Notes under the pieces: model-generated | What the model saw: the letters and a program-made list of their open reading frames with translations, nothing else | The model's database searches: none | Told to the model about the DNA's origin: nothing | Part shown: piece after piece, positions 51,633 to 60,659 of the stretch | Position numbering within the stretch: position 1 is the stretch's first letter | Layout of the letters: the number at the start of each line of letters is the position of its first letter | Position numbers and translations under genes: made by a program | NCBI GenBank assembly: GCA_035487155.1 | Contig: DATHMK010000090.1 | Coordinates: 62,001 to 126,000 of the forward strand | Direction: 5' to 3' | Origin: DAIDKA01 sp035487155 | GTDB lineage: Bacteria > Pseudomonadota > Gammaproteobacteria > Steroidobacterales > Steroidobacteraceae | Length of the DNA stretch: 64,000 nucleotides

Positions 51633-53468
51633 TTGAATAATTCCACGCGGATGCTGTGCATTCTTGGCCTGGCACTGGTGAGCAGCGCCTGGGCAGGACC
51701 GGCCCGTGCCTGGTGGAACAATGACTGGTCGTTCCGCAAGGAAATCGATTTCGATCTCACCCCGACGGGTGCCGACATCGCCGGTCCCGTCAACGATGTG
51801 CCGGTGCTGATCCGCCTGAGCCTGGGAAACTTCCAGTATTTCAGCGATGCCAATCCCGACGGATCGGACCTGCGCTTCGTGGCGGCCGATGACAAGACCC
51901 CGCTGAAATTTCATATCGAACGCTTCGATTCGGCCACCCAGGTGGCGCTGCTGTGGGTGCGCCTGCCGGCGCTGACCGGCGGGGCGAAGACCGACAAGAT
52001 CTTCCTCTACTACGGCAACAAGAAGGCCCCATCGGGCGCCGATGCCGGGGGTACCTACGATACCGCTCAGGCGCTGGTGTATCACTTCGGTCCGGCCAAG
52101 GGCTCAGCGCAGGATTCGACGGCCTACAAGAGTGAACCATCGGCCTTCAACGCGGAGGTCAACCCCGCTTCACTGATTGGCGGCGGCGTGAAGTTCGCGG
52201 GGGCGCAGACCATCACGGTACCGGCCACCGGCGCCGTGCATCTGACGGCCGCCAAGGGTTTCACCACCTCCGCCTGGGTGCGCATCCCCGGTGCCCAGAA
52301 CAACGCCGATGTGATCCAGCTGGCCGACCAGGCTCGCGAGCTGGTGCTCGGCATCAATGGCCTGCAGGCGTTCGCCCGCCTGACCACAGGTACCAGCACC
52401 CCAGTCACAGTCACCCAATCCGGCACGCTGAGCGCGAATGACTGGCATCACCTGGCGCTGATTCTGGGTGGCGGACATCTGACCTTGTTGGTGGACGGGG
52501 CAGATGTGGGCCACGCGGATGCCACGGCGGTGGACATGGCTGGCGTGCTCGCCATCGGCGGCTCGGCAACCAACGCGAATTTCCTGACCGGTGACCTGGA
52601 TGAACTGCAGGTGGCCAACGTGGCACGCAGCGCCGATTGGCTCAAGGCCGCGGCCCGGGGCCAGGGCATGGTGGCACCGCTGACCGTGTTCGGCGGCGAC
52701 ACCCAGCGCGACAGCGGCGGCAGCCAGTCCTATTTCGCGACCACACTGCGCAGTGTCACGGTGGATGGTTGGGTCATCATCTGCATGCTCGCCGTCATGT
52801 TCATGGTGGCCATGGTGATCATGATCACCAAGGGCATATTCCTGGCGCGCGTCGCCGGCGGCAACAACCGTTTCCTGAGCGAGTTCCGCACGCTGTCCGA
52901 TGACCCTGCGGCATTGGAGCGCAAGCTCGGTGGTGAGGCGGACAACGGCGATCTGGATCTCGAGGACAAGGGCGAGTTTGGCGTCTCCACCATCTGGCCG
53001 CTGTATCACCATGGCATGCGCGAGACCCTCAAACGTCTGCCCAACGCGGTTGCGGTCAGTGCTGACGTCAACCGCAGTCTTTCCGTCAATCGCAGTCTCT
53101 CCGTCCAGTCCATCGAGGCCATCCGCGCCAGTCTCGATGCCTCGCTGGTCCGTTTGCAGCAGAAACTCAACAGCCAGATGGTGTGGCTGACGGTGGCCAT
53201 CGCTGGCGGCCCGTTCCTCGGACTGCTGGGCACGGTGGTGGGCGTCATGATCACTTTCGCCGCCATCGCGGCCTCGGGCGATGTGAACATCAATGCCATC
53301 GCGCCCGGCACCGCGGCGGCGCTGGTGGCCACGGTGGCGGGTCTCGCCGTCGCCATACCGTGCCTCTTCGGCTACAACTACCTGAACACCCGCGTGAAGG
53401 AAATCAGCGCGGACATGCGGGTCTTCGCCGATGAATTCGTCGCGCGCATCGCTGAAACCTATCAATAG
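51633..53468 (+). CDS. DUF2341/LamG periplasmic domains fused to an ExbB/TolQ proton-channel domain
   Basis: 611 residues. A signal peptide (LGLALVSSAWAGPARAWWNN) leads to a DUF2341 domain (about 30-150, WSFRKEIDFDLTPTG), then a LamG/concanavalin-like domain (about 165-345, TTSAWVRIPG, NDWHHLALILGGGHLTLLVDG). A first membrane helix lies at about 378-402. The MotA/TolQ/ExbB unit (about 480-605) has GGPFLGLLGTVVGVM and NAIAPGTAAALVATVAGLAVAIP. Ordinary ExbB lacks the two outer domains, which in other proteins bind carbohydrate or glycoprotein. A TTG at 51633 with GAGGA upstream is the likely start. A short tandem duplication encodes NRSLSV twice (about residues 481-492). A GGCGGCT...AGCCGCC hairpin (51590-51605) lies in the gap before it. 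Confidence 0.88.
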   Translation: MNNSTRMLCILGLALVSSAWAGPARAWWNNDWSFRKEIDFDLTPTGADIAGPVNDVPVLIRLSLGNFQYFSDANPDGSDLRFVAADDKTPLKFHIERFDSATQVALLWVRLPALTGGAKTDKIFLYYGNKKAPSGADAGGTYDTAQALVYHFGPAKGSAQDSTAYKSEPSAFNAEVNPASLIGGGVKFAGAQTITVPATGAVHLTAAKGFTTSAWVRIPGAQNNADVIQLADQARELVLGINGLQAFARLTTGTSTPVTVTQSGTLSANDWHHLALILGGGHLTLLVDGADVGHADATAVDMAGVLAIGGSATNANFLTGDLDELQVANVARSADWLKAAARGQGMVAPLTVFGGDTQRDSGGSQSYFATTLRSVTVDGWVIICMLAVMFMVAMVIMITKGIFLARVAGGNNRFLSEFRTLSDDPAALERKLGGEADNGDLDLEDKGEFGVSTIWPLYHHGMRETLKRLPNAVAVSADVNRSLSVNRSLSVQSIEAIRASLDASLVRLQQKLNSQMVWLTVAIAGGPFLGLLGTVVGVMITFAAIAASGDVNINAIAPGTAAALVATVAGLAVAIPCLFGYNYLNTRVKEISADMRVFADEFVARIAETYQ

Positions 53469-53480
53469 GAAACATACCTC

Positions 53481-53891
53481 ATGTCAGGTTCAGTGAGCAG
53501 CGAGAAGGATGCCTACGACGAGATCAACGTCACGCCGATGCTCGACCTGGCTTACGTGCTGCTGGTCATTTTCATCATCATGACCACGGCGACGGTGCAG
53601 GGCATCAAGGTCAATGTGCCCAAGGCCAGCGCTCAGCCCAGCCTTGCCGAAAACAAGACCAAAGCGATCAGCATCGCGGCCGATGGCACGATCTATCTGG
53701 ATACTTTTCCGGTCACCATGAGCGAGCTGGAACAGAACCTGCGCCAGCTGAAGGCCGCCAATCCCAGTCTGCCGGTAATCATCAAGGCGGATGCCGCCAT
53801 CCCGTACCAGAAAGTCGTCGACGTCCTGGATCTGCTGGGACGGCTGGAGATCACCCAGCTGGGGCTGGTGACCAAGGGGATCACCAAATGA
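53481..53891 (+). CDS. exbD: ExbD/TolR-family biopolymer transport protein
   Basis: 136 residues. One N-terminal membrane helix (about 20-38) carries Asp22 (NVTPMLDLAYVLLVIFIIM), the proton-path residue of ExbD. The periplasmic part has the usual beta-alpha fold (ISIAADGTIYLDTFPVTMSE, PVIIKADAAIPYQKVVDVLD). It starts 12 bases after the ExbB fusion gene and overlaps the TonB-like gene by four bases, giving a complete ExbB-ExbD-TonB set that would use proton-motive force to drive an outer-membrane partner. Confidence 0.92.
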   Translation: MSGSVSSEKDAYDEINVTPMLDLAYVLLVIFIIMTTATVQGIKVNVPKASAQPSLAENKTKAISIAADGTIYLDTFPVTMSELEQNLRQLKAANPSLPVIIKADAAIPYQKVVDVLDLLGRLEITQLGLVTKGITK

Positions 53892-54580
53892 ATGCGTCTG
53901 CACCCAAACGGGAGGCTGGCATGAGCAAGACTGCGCAACGCAGAAAATCCCGCAACCGTCTGCCGATGATCGTCGTGTCCTGCTGCGTCGGTGTCGTGGG
54001 CATGGGCGCCTTTGCGCTGGTGCACAGCTTCGTGACCGGAGCCGCCTCGCCCTCCAAGCCTGTGGTGCAGCAGATCCAGCTCATCCGACCCCCGCCACCA
54101 CCGCCGCCGCCCGAGACACCACCCCCGCCACCACCGCCCGAAGAGAAGGTCATGGTGCAGGACCAGCAGAAGCCGGATCCCACCCCTTCCAATGATCCCC
54201 CGCCCAGTCAGCAGCTGGGCCTGGACACCGAAGGTGGCGCGGGCGGTGATGCCTTCGGCCTGGTTGGCAATAAGGGCGGCCGCGACATCATGGCTTCGGG
54301 CGGCAGCGCCTTCGCCTGGTATGCCGGATTGATCAAGGATCAGATCCTGAGCGAATTGAGCCAGGACAAGCACGTTCGCAGCGGCAACTACCGCATCTCG
54401 TTGCGCGCCTGGCTGGGCGATGACGGGTCGATCAAGCGCCTGGAAATCCTGCATGGCAGCGGTGACACCGATCGCGACCGGATCATCGAAGGGGACCTGC
54501 AGCATCTGAAGCGAGTCCCGCAGGCGCGGCCTGCGGGTATGCCGGATGTCATCAGCTTCGAAGTCGTCGCGCGTGGCTGA
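53888..54580 (+). CDS. TonB-like energy transducer
   Basis: 230 residues. The ATG overlaps the exbD stop (ATGA). A cytoplasmic basic N-terminus is followed by a membrane helix (about 26-46), a Pro-rich spacer with two runs of about eight prolines (58-87), and a C-terminal domain (about 135-230) with the TonB C-like pattern YRISLRAWLGDDGSIKRLEI and GDTDRDRIIEGDL. The C-domain differs from standard TonB (no clear YP motif), so the outer-membrane partner may not be a classical TonB-box receptor. An inner ATG at 53921 would shorten it by 11 residues. Confidence 0.85.
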   Translation: MNASAPKREAGMSKTAQRRKSRNRLPMIVVSCCVGVVGMGAFALVHSFVTGAASPSKPVVQQIQLIRPPPPPPPPETPPPPPPPEEKVMVQDQQKPDPTPSNDPPPSQQLGLDTEGGAGGDAFGLVGNKGGRDIMASGGSAFAWYAGLIKDQILSELSQDKHVRSGNYRISLRAWLGDDGSIKRLEILHGSGDTDRDRIIEGDLQHLKRVPQARPAGMPDVISFEVVARG

Positions 54581-54610
54581 TCGTTCCTCGTGAATTCTGG
54601 AGTCCCCGCA

Positions 54611-55264
54611 ATGAGTCGCCCAAAGATCGGAGTCCTGCTGTGCATGGGGCTGCTTGGGGTACTGGCGGTCGGCAACGCACGGGCCCAGGAAGCCCGCAGT
54701 AGCGGTGGCGCCAGCGCCCAGCTGGTGCAGCAGCTCCAGCAGCTGGGCTCGGAACGCACCGAGCTTCAGGCGCAGAACACGAAGCTGCAAAAGGACCTCG
54801 AGGACATGCGCAAGGAGCGCGATGGGCTGAAGGCCGCGCAGCAGGGACTGGACCGCCGTATGCAAGCCTCGGAGGCTGCCCTGCACCAGGCGCAGACCAG
54901 TGTTTCGGACCAGCGCGAGTCCAATGACAAGGAAATCGCGAAATGGAAGAACCAGCTGGAGCAGGTGGTCCAGAAATTCCGCGAGACCACCCAGACGCTG
55001 CAGGAAGTTGAAACGGACCGCAACAGTCTGAAGCAGCAGCTCGCCGTCAACGAACGCAAGGTGAGCAGCTGCATCGACAACAACCTTGCGCTGTACAAGA
55101 TCAACGTCGAGGTGCTTGATCATCTGGATCATCAATCGGTGTGGTCGAGCATGGCCCGGGCGGAGCCTTTTACGCAGATCAAGCGCACCCAGCTGGACAA
55201 CCTGGTGGTCGAGTACCAGCAGCGTGCCGCGGCGCAGCGCATCCAGGACAAGGCCAGCAACTGA
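54611..55264 (+). CDS. Exported coiled-coil protein of the ExbB/ExbD/TonB module
   Basis: 217 residues from the ATG at 54611, preceded by CTGGAG; a GTG at 54590 in frame would lengthen the N-terminus but lacks a site. The signal peptide is IGVLLCMGLLGVLAVGNARA. The mature protein is nearly all helix: residues about 35-150 form a coiled coil (SERTELQAQNTKLQKDLEDM, RDGLKAAQQGLDRRMQASEA) and a short globular end contains one Cys (SSCIDNNLALYKINVEVLDH). I do not recognise a named family. Its constant place after the TonB-like gene suggests a periplasmic accessory or spacer for the complex. Confidence 0.8.
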   Translation: MSRPKIGVLLCMGLLGVLAVGNARAQEARSSGGASAQLVQQLQQLGSERTELQAQNTKLQKDLEDMRKERDGLKAAQQGLDRRMQASEAALHQAQTSVSDQRESNDKEIAKWKNQLEQVVQKFRETTQTLQEVETDRNSLKQQLAVNERKVSSCIDNNLALYKINVEVLDHLDHQSVWSSMARAEPFTQIKRTQLDNLVVEYQQRAAAQRIQDKASN

Positions 55265-55349
55265 AGGATGGGGCTCAGTGCGCTTCCGGCCATCACAGCG
55301 TCATGTTACCGGGCTAGTTTTCCGCTGAACTATCGGCGGGGACGCAGCG

Positions 55350-57932
55350 GTGGCTGTCATCAGGGGGCTTTGGTCGGGCGGCTGTGCCGCCCTGTTGGCG
55401 TGCCTCGCCGTGCTCCCGGCGCAGGCCCAGAATCGTGGTCCGCGCGCACTCATCACCGCGCCGATCGATGCGCGCACGCTGACTGTGCTGCGAGGCAACA
55501 CCCGTCCCGAGGCCACCCCCGCCAATGATCGCGGGCGCCTCTCCGATACCGAGCCCCTCACGCACCTTCAGCTGCTGCTCAATCGGCCGCCCGAAAGCGC
55601 GCGCGCCCTGGCGCAGTACATCGACTCCCTGCACGATCGTGCTTCGCCCAACTATCGCCGCTGGCTGACGCCCGTGCAGATTGCGCAGCGCTTCGGACCG
55701 GCCGCGGCAGATATTGCTGCCGTCACTGAGTGGCTGAGGAGCCAAGGGTTCACCGTCAATGCGGTCGCGCCAAGCGGCATGATCATCGACTTTTCGGGTA
55801 ATGCCGGACAGGTGACCAGCGCGTTTCATACTGAAATGCATCACTACGCCCTCAATGGCGTGCTGCACCTGGCCAATGCCAGCGATCCCCAATTGCCCTC
55901 GGCCCTGGCGCCCGCGGTGCACGGCATCGTCTCGCTGCACGACTTCTTTCCACGACCCCTGTCCGTGCCGCGTGTTCAGTACACTGTGGCAGGCTCGCCC
56001 ACGTTGTTCCTGCTGGCCCCGGCGGATCTGGCCACCATCTACTCCATGACGGCCCCGTTTGGCGCGGGCTTGACGGGCGCCGGGCAGACCATCGCGGTGG
56101 TGGAGGATTCGGATATCTATTCGGCGAATGATTGGTCGACCTTCCGCAGCACTTTCAATCTTACGGGCTATACCTCGGGCACGCTGGTGCAGACCCATCC
56201 GCCACCGGCCAGTGGCGGCAGCAACTGTACGGATCCCCATGTGCTCAGCAATGGCGACGATGGCGAGGCGACTCTGGATACCGAGTGGGCCAGCGCCGCG
56301 GCCCCCGGGGCGACAATCGAGGTCGCCAGCTGCCGCAATACCGCGACGACGTTCGGCGGACTCATTGCCCTGCAGAACCTCATCGATGCCGCCACTCCGC
56401 CCGCCATCATCAGCATCAGCTACGGTGAGTGCGAGGCGCTGCAGGGCGCCCCGGGCAATGCGGCCTTTGCCACGGCCTACGAGCAGGCGGTGGCGGAGGG
56501 CGTGTCAGTGTTCGTCGCCGCGGGCGATGAGGGTGCAGCGGGCTGTGATGCGAAGCTGACCAACGCCACTCACGGCATCGCCGTGAATGGCATGGCTTCT
56601 TCGCCTTTCAATGTCGCGGTGGGCGGAACCGACTTCGGCGACACCTATGCGGGCAGCGAGACGAGCTATTGGAGCAGCAGCAACTCGGCCAGCTACGCTT
56701 CCGCGCTGACCTATGTTCCGGAAATCCCCTGGAACGATTCCTGTGTCGGCGCGTTGCTCGCCAGCTTCGAGGGCTTTGGCGTTGGCTATGGCAGCAATGG
56801 CTTCTGCAACAGTCTCGCCAAGAACTCGGCGTTCCTGACGACCGCCGCCGGCAGTGGCGGCCCGAGCGGCTGTGCCACGGGCGCGCCGACGGTGTCCGGC
56901 GTCGTCAGTGGCAGCTGCGCCGGCAATGCCAAGCCTTCCTGGCAAAGCGGTGTGGCCGGCATTCCCGCCGATGGCGTGCGTGACCTGCCCGACGTGGCGT
57001 TGTTTTCGGGTAACGGTCTGTGGGCTCATTACTATGTGTATTGCTGGTCGGACCCCAACCAGAAGTCCGCCGCGCCCTGCAGCGGCGCGCCCAGCACCTG
57101 GGCCGGCGCCGGCGGCACCTCGTTCGCGGCACCGATCCTGGCGGGCGTTCAGGCGCTGGTCAATCAGGCCTCCGGCGCAGTGCAGGGCAACCCAAACTAT
57201 ATCTACTATCGGCTGGCGTCCATTCAGGCCGGCAGCGGACTCAACTGCAACGCCACCAACGGCAATGCCATCGACCCCGCCTGCATCTTTCATGACATCA
57301 CGCAAGGCGATATGGCCGTGAACTGCACCGGCGGCAACAACTGCTTTCTGCCCTCGGCTACCTACGGACAGCTCTCCACCAGCAATTCGATTTCCGCTCC
57401 GGCCTATTCGGCAAGCGCCGGATGGGATTTTGCGACCGGTCTGGGTTCAGTGAATGTCGCCAATCTGATCAATGCCTGGAACGCATCCGACCTGTCATTG
57501 TCAGGTACGGCCACGCAGCTGTCCGGAGGCCTGCTGTCGTTCTCGCTGAAGGTCACCGACAATGGGCCCCAGAATGCCTCTGCCGTTACCGTCACGAGCG
57601 CGCTGGCGGCGGGCATGGCGCTGGTCAGCGCCAGCAGCAGCGTGGGCTGCTCGCAGTCGGGTCAAACGCTGACCTGCACGCCAGGCGCACTGGCGCTGGG
57701 CTCTGCGACGACCCTGACAGTGGTCATCCAGCCGGGTAATTCCAGCGCCTCGCAATTGAGTTTCCTGGCCCAGTCATCCGGCGGTGAGGTGGATCCGGCA
57801 GATGGCACGCTGAGCTTTGCGCTGAATACTGCGGGGCAGGTGCCCGACACCGACGGTCCGCTGCCGCCCTGGGCATTTGCGTGCCTGGGTCTGCTGCTGG
57901 CCGCCATGGCGACCCGCCGGCGCAGCGCATGA
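55350..57932 (+). CDS. S53 (sedolisin/kumamolisin) peptidase with DUF11-like and C-terminal sorting tail
   Basis: 860 residues. Signal peptide (CLAVLPAQAQ), pro-kumamolisin activation domain (about 55-205, LLNRPPESARALAQYIDSLH) and catalytic domain (about 220-700). The Ser-Glu-Asp triad is complete: Glu306 and Asp310 in DGEATLDTEW, oxyanion Asp393 in AAGDEGA, nucleophile Ser591 in GGTSFAAP. Such enzymes work at acid pH. A DUF11-like beta domain (about 712-830) follows. The end reads PDTDGPLPPWA, a hydrophobic helix and RRRSA, a tripartite sorting tail unlike PEP-CTERM or GlyGly-CTERM. Start is GTG. Its stop overlaps the exosortase-like start (ATGA). Confidence 0.92.
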   Translation: MAVIRGLWSGGCAALLACLAVLPAQAQNRGPRALITAPIDARTLTVLRGNTRPEATPANDRGRLSDTEPLTHLQLLLNRPPESARALAQYIDSLHDRASPNYRRWLTPVQIAQRFGPAAADIAAVTEWLRSQGFTVNAVAPSGMIIDFSGNAGQVTSAFHTEMHHYALNGVLHLANASDPQLPSALAPAVHGIVSLHDFFPRPLSVPRVQYTVAGSPTLFLLAPADLATIYSMTAPFGAGLTGAGQTIAVVEDSDIYSANDWSTFRSTFNLTGYTSGTLVQTHPPPASGGSNCTDPHVLSNGDDGEATLDTEWASAAAPGATIEVASCRNTATTFGGLIALQNLIDAATPPAIISISYGECEALQGAPGNAAFATAYEQAVAEGVSVFVAAGDEGAAGCDAKLTNATHGIAVNGMASSPFNVAVGGTDFGDTYAGSETSYWSSSNSASYASALTYVPEIPWNDSCVGALLASFEGFGVGYGSNGFCNSLAKNSAFLTTAAGSGGPSGCATGAPTVSGVVSGSCAGNAKPSWQSGVAGIPADGVRDLPDVALFSGNGLWAHYYVYCWSDPNQKSAAPCSGAPSTWAGAGGTSFAAPILAGVQALVNQASGAVQGNPNYIYYRLASIQAGSGLNCNATNGNAIDPACIFHDITQGDMAVNCTGGNNCFLPSATYGQLSTSNSISAPAYSASAGWDFATGLGSVNVANLINAWNASDLSLSGTATQLSGGLLSFSLKVTDNGPQNASAVTVTSALAAGMALVSASSSVGCSQSGQTLTCTPGALALGSATTLTVVIQPGNSSASQLSFLAQSSGGEVDPADGTLSFALNTAGQVPDTDGPLPPWAFACLGLLLAAMATRRRSA

Positions 57933-58429
57933 GTCCGCTGCGCCGTGCGCTGATACTTGCCGCCATATTCGGCGTCCTGCAATTGGGCTGGCAGGCCCTG
58001 AGCGGCACTGTCGTTCATCGCGCGGTCGTGGACAATGCCACCGTGGGGGTTGCGGCGCTGTTGGTGAACGCGCTGACACCGGCCGTCCACGCCGCGGCGG
58101 TGGGTACCACCGTGCATGCGATGGGCGGCGGTTTGAACATCATCAATGGCTGCGACGGCACCGAAACCTGGTTCCTGCTGTGCGCGGCCTTCGCCGTCGC
58201 GCCGCTGAAGTGGCGCGCCCGGGTCGTGGGTCTGGCCCTGGGGAGCATGCTGGTCTTTGTGGTCAACCAGCTGCGCATTCTCGCTTTGTTCTACGCCAAC
58301 CGTAATGATCCGGAGGTCTTCAACCTGCTGCACGCCATCGTCGGGCCGATCGTGGTGATCCTCGCCGTGGCATCTTTTTTCTATGTCTGGATGACGCATC
58401 ATGCGACGCGCTCTACCGGGCCTGCCTGA
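57929..58429 (+). CDS. Small exosortase/archaeosortase-family transpeptidase
   Basis: 166 residues, multi-pass membrane protein. The three family residues are present in order: Cys75 in NGCDGTE, Arg116 in VVNQLRIL, and His135 in NLLHAIVGP, the Cys-Arg-His set that cleaves sorting tails. It is much shorter than exosortase A (near 280 or more), containing only the catalytic core. The ATG overlaps the peptidase stop (ATGA), so a dedicated single-substrate pairing is likely; the longer frame upstream is inside the peptidase gene. I could not assign it to a named Xrt subclass. Confidence 0.87.
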   Translation: MSPLRRALILAAIFGVLQLGWQALSGTVVHRAVVDNATVGVAALLVNALTPAVHAAAVGTTVHAMGGGLNIINGCDGTETWFLLCAAFAVAPLKWRARVVGLALGSMLVFVVNQLRILALFYANRNDPEVFNLLHAIVGPIVVILAVASFFYVWMTHHATRSTGPA

Positions 58430-59036
58430 ACGGCTGCTGCGGGTGCTGCTGGCGGGCGCGCTGCTGATAGGGGCAGGACGGGCGCTGCAGTCAACCCTGA
58501 TCCGGCCCTTGCTGCCAGCTTTCGGCGAGACCGTGGTGCTGCTGGCCCCTGAGTTCACGATCCAGTCCCTGGAACTGGTGCCGGACCGGCCGGCGGTGGT
58601 GCGGCTGCGCGCCAATCTGCTCCAGCCCGTGCAGTTTGCAGGACATACGGTGTTTCCCTTCGGCTGGCTGGGAATGGTGCCACAGGGGGGCTACCAGGTC
58701 GCGCTGTCCCTGACCGGCCTGCTGCAATATCCGACCGTGGTCTTGTTGATCGTTCTGGCCTGGCCGGCGGATGCCCGCACGTTCGCCATCCGGCTGCTGC
58801 CGGGTGTGGCGATGGCGGCGGCCGTGCTGCTGACCGAAGCACCCGTGACCATGGTCGCGGAGCTTTGGGGCGCGGTGCGCGACCAGGCCGACCCTGCCGC
58901 GCCATGTTACTGGATGATCGCAAGCCGCTTCCTGATGGGCGGCGGAGGCCTGCTGATTGCGGGACTTCTCGGTGCCGCCGCCATCATTCTGGCGCGGCGG
59001 CTGCGGCAGGCACCCTCGGCGGCCGCCTTCGCGTAA
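58401..59036 (+). CDS. Membrane protein coupled to the exosortase-like gene
   Basis: 211 residues, not recognised. It overlaps the exosortase gene by 29 bases and so is translated from the same message. Hydrophobic segments: about 10-30, 100-120, 128-150 and 172-200; between the first and second lies an extracytoplasmic stretch (FGETVVLLAPEFTIQSLELV ... RLRANLLQPVQFAGHTVFPF) with beta character. The layout recalls accessory proteins fused to or encoded beside exosortases (EpsI-like). A role in presenting or processing the S53 peptidase is inferred from position. Confidence 0.75.
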   Translation: MRRALPGLPERLLRVLLAGALLIGAGRALQSTLIRPLLPAFGETVVLLAPEFTIQSLELVPDRPAVVRLRANLLQPVQFAGHTVFPFGWLGMVPQGGYQVALSLTGLLQYPTVVLLIVLAWPADARTFAIRLLPGVAMAAAVLLTEAPVTMVAELWGAVRDQADPAAPCYWMIASRFLMGGGGLLIAGLLGAAAIILARRLRQAPSAAAFA

Positions 59037-59045
59037 ACTTGGCGC

Positions 59046-60563
59046 ATGACCAATCCCTACATCGAACGCATCCTCAAGGCCCGGGTCTACGACGTGGCGA
59101 TCGAGTCGCCCCTGGAAGCCGCGCCGCGTCTGTCGCGACGCCTGGGAAACCAGGTGCTGCTCAAGCGCGAGGATCTACAGTCGGTCTTCTCGTTCAAATT
59201 GCGCGGTGCCTACAACAAGATCGCGCATCTGTCCGAGTCGGTGGCCCGGCGTGGCGTAATCTGCGCGTCGGCCGGCAATCATGCGCAGGGCGTGGCGCTC
59301 GCCGCCCGTCGCCGCGGCGTTCCGGCCACCATCGTCATGCCCCAGACCACCCCGCAGATCAAGGTGCAGGCGGTGATGGATCTTGGCGGGGAGGTCGTGC
59401 TGCACGGGGATGGCTACGATGCGGCATTCGAGCGGGCGCAGGAGCTGGTCCGCGAGCGCAATCTGGTCTACGTGCATGCCTTTGATGACCCGGATGTGAT
59501 CGCCGGGCAGGGGACCATCGCGGTCGAGCTGCTGCGTCAATGCGGCGGTGAGGTCGACGCGGTGTTCGTGCCGGTGGGCGGCGGGGGCCTGATCGCTGGC
59601 ATCGCGGTCTATATCAAGTACCTGTACCCCCGGGTGCGCATCGTTGGTGTGGAGCCCACTGACGCCAACGCCATGTACGAGTCACTGCAGGCCGGAAAAC
59701 GCGTGACCCTGGAGCGGGTCGGGCTGTTTGCCGACGGCGTGGCGGTCAAGCGTGTCGGCGAGGAGAACTTCGCGCTCGCGCGCCAGTTCGTGGACGAAGT
59801 CGTGCTGGTGAACACCGATGAGATGTGTGCCGCGATCCAGGACATCTTCGAGGATACGCGCACCATCGTCGAACCCTCTGGCGCGCTGGCGGTGGCCGGC
59901 ATTCGCAAATGCATCGCCCGGGATGGCTGGCGCGACAAGCGCCTGGTCGCCATCAACAGCGGCGCCAATGTCAATTTCGACAGGCTGCGGCATATCGCGG
60001 AGCGGGCGAGCCTGGGCGGCGAACGCGAGGCGCTGTTCGCCGTTGAGATTCCTGAGCAGCCGGGCAGTTTTCTGCATTTCTGCGAGGCGCTGGGCTCGCG
60101 CAATGTCACCGAGTTCAACTACCGCTACGACAGCAGCGCGCGGGCGCAGATCTTCGCCGGTTTCAGCCTGGTAAACGGGCGCATCGAAAAAGACACGGTA
60201 CTGCGCCAGCTGCGCGATGCCGGCTACGCCGTTCACGACATGAGTGACAGCGAGATGGCCAAGCAGCATGTGCGCTTCATGGTGGGCGGCCACGCCCGCG
60301 ATCTGACCGATGAGGTGATCTACCGATTCGAATTTCCCGAACGTCCGGGTGCGCTGCTGAAGTTTCTGCAGGCGGTCGGAACGCGCTGGAACATCACGAT
60401 GTTCCACTACCGCAATCACGGTTCGGACAACGGCCGGGTGCTGGCGGGCATCCAGGTACCCAAGGCCGAGCGCGCGGAGTTCACCCAGCACCTGAACGCG
60501 CTTCACTATCCTTACACCGAAGAGAGCGCCAATCCCGCTTACAAGATGTTCCTGGGCGCCTGA
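59046..60563 (+). CDS. ilvA: Threonine ammonia-lyase, biosynthetic
   Basis: Deaminates threonine to 2-oxobutanoate, the first step toward isoleucine. 505 residues, the long form: a PLP domain with the Schiff-base Lys51 in SFKLRGAYNK, CASAGNHAQG for substrate binding and PVGGGGLIAG for phosphate, then two ACT-like regulatory domains (about 335-405 and 425-505, each starting LFAVEIPEQPGSFLHF and IYRFEFPERPGALLKF). These bind isoleucine and valine for feedback control. It follows the sortase module by 9 bp but is functionally unrelated to it. Confidence 0.95.
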   Translation: MTNPYIERILKARVYDVAIESPLEAAPRLSRRLGNQVLLKREDLQSVFSFKLRGAYNKIAHLSESVARRGVICASAGNHAQGVALAARRRGVPATIVMPQTTPQIKVQAVMDLGGEVVLHGDGYDAAFERAQELVRERNLVYVHAFDDPDVIAGQGTIAVELLRQCGGEVDAVFVPVGGGGLIAGIAVYIKYLYPRVRIVGVEPTDANAMYESLQAGKRVTLERVGLFADGVAVKRVGEENFALARQFVDEVVLVNTDEMCAAIQDIFEDTRTIVEPSGALAVAGIRKCIARDGWRDKRLVAINSGANVNFDRLRHIAERASLGGEREALFAVEIPEQPGSFLHFCEALGSRNVTEFNYRYDSSARAQIFAGFSLVNGRIEKDTVLRQLRDAGYAVHDMSDSEMAKQHVRFMVGGHARDLTDEVIYRFEFPERPGALLKFLQAVGTRWNITMFHYRNHGSDNGRVLAGIQVPKAERAEFTQHLNALHYPYTEESANPAYKMFLGA

Positions 60564-60659
60564 GCGGCCGGCAGCCAACTGTCACGCCAGCGCTATTTGC
60601 GCGCCTGTCGGCATTTGCGCACAGCCAGATCGCGATGGGTAGTGCGTACAATACCGATC

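Noticed and set aside
53070..53110. Short tandem repeat encoding NRSLSV twice, considered as a mobile or phase-variable repeat
   Set aside because: Only two copies, 18 bases each and in frame, so it is a simple internal duplication in the ExbB fusion with no sign of slippage control.
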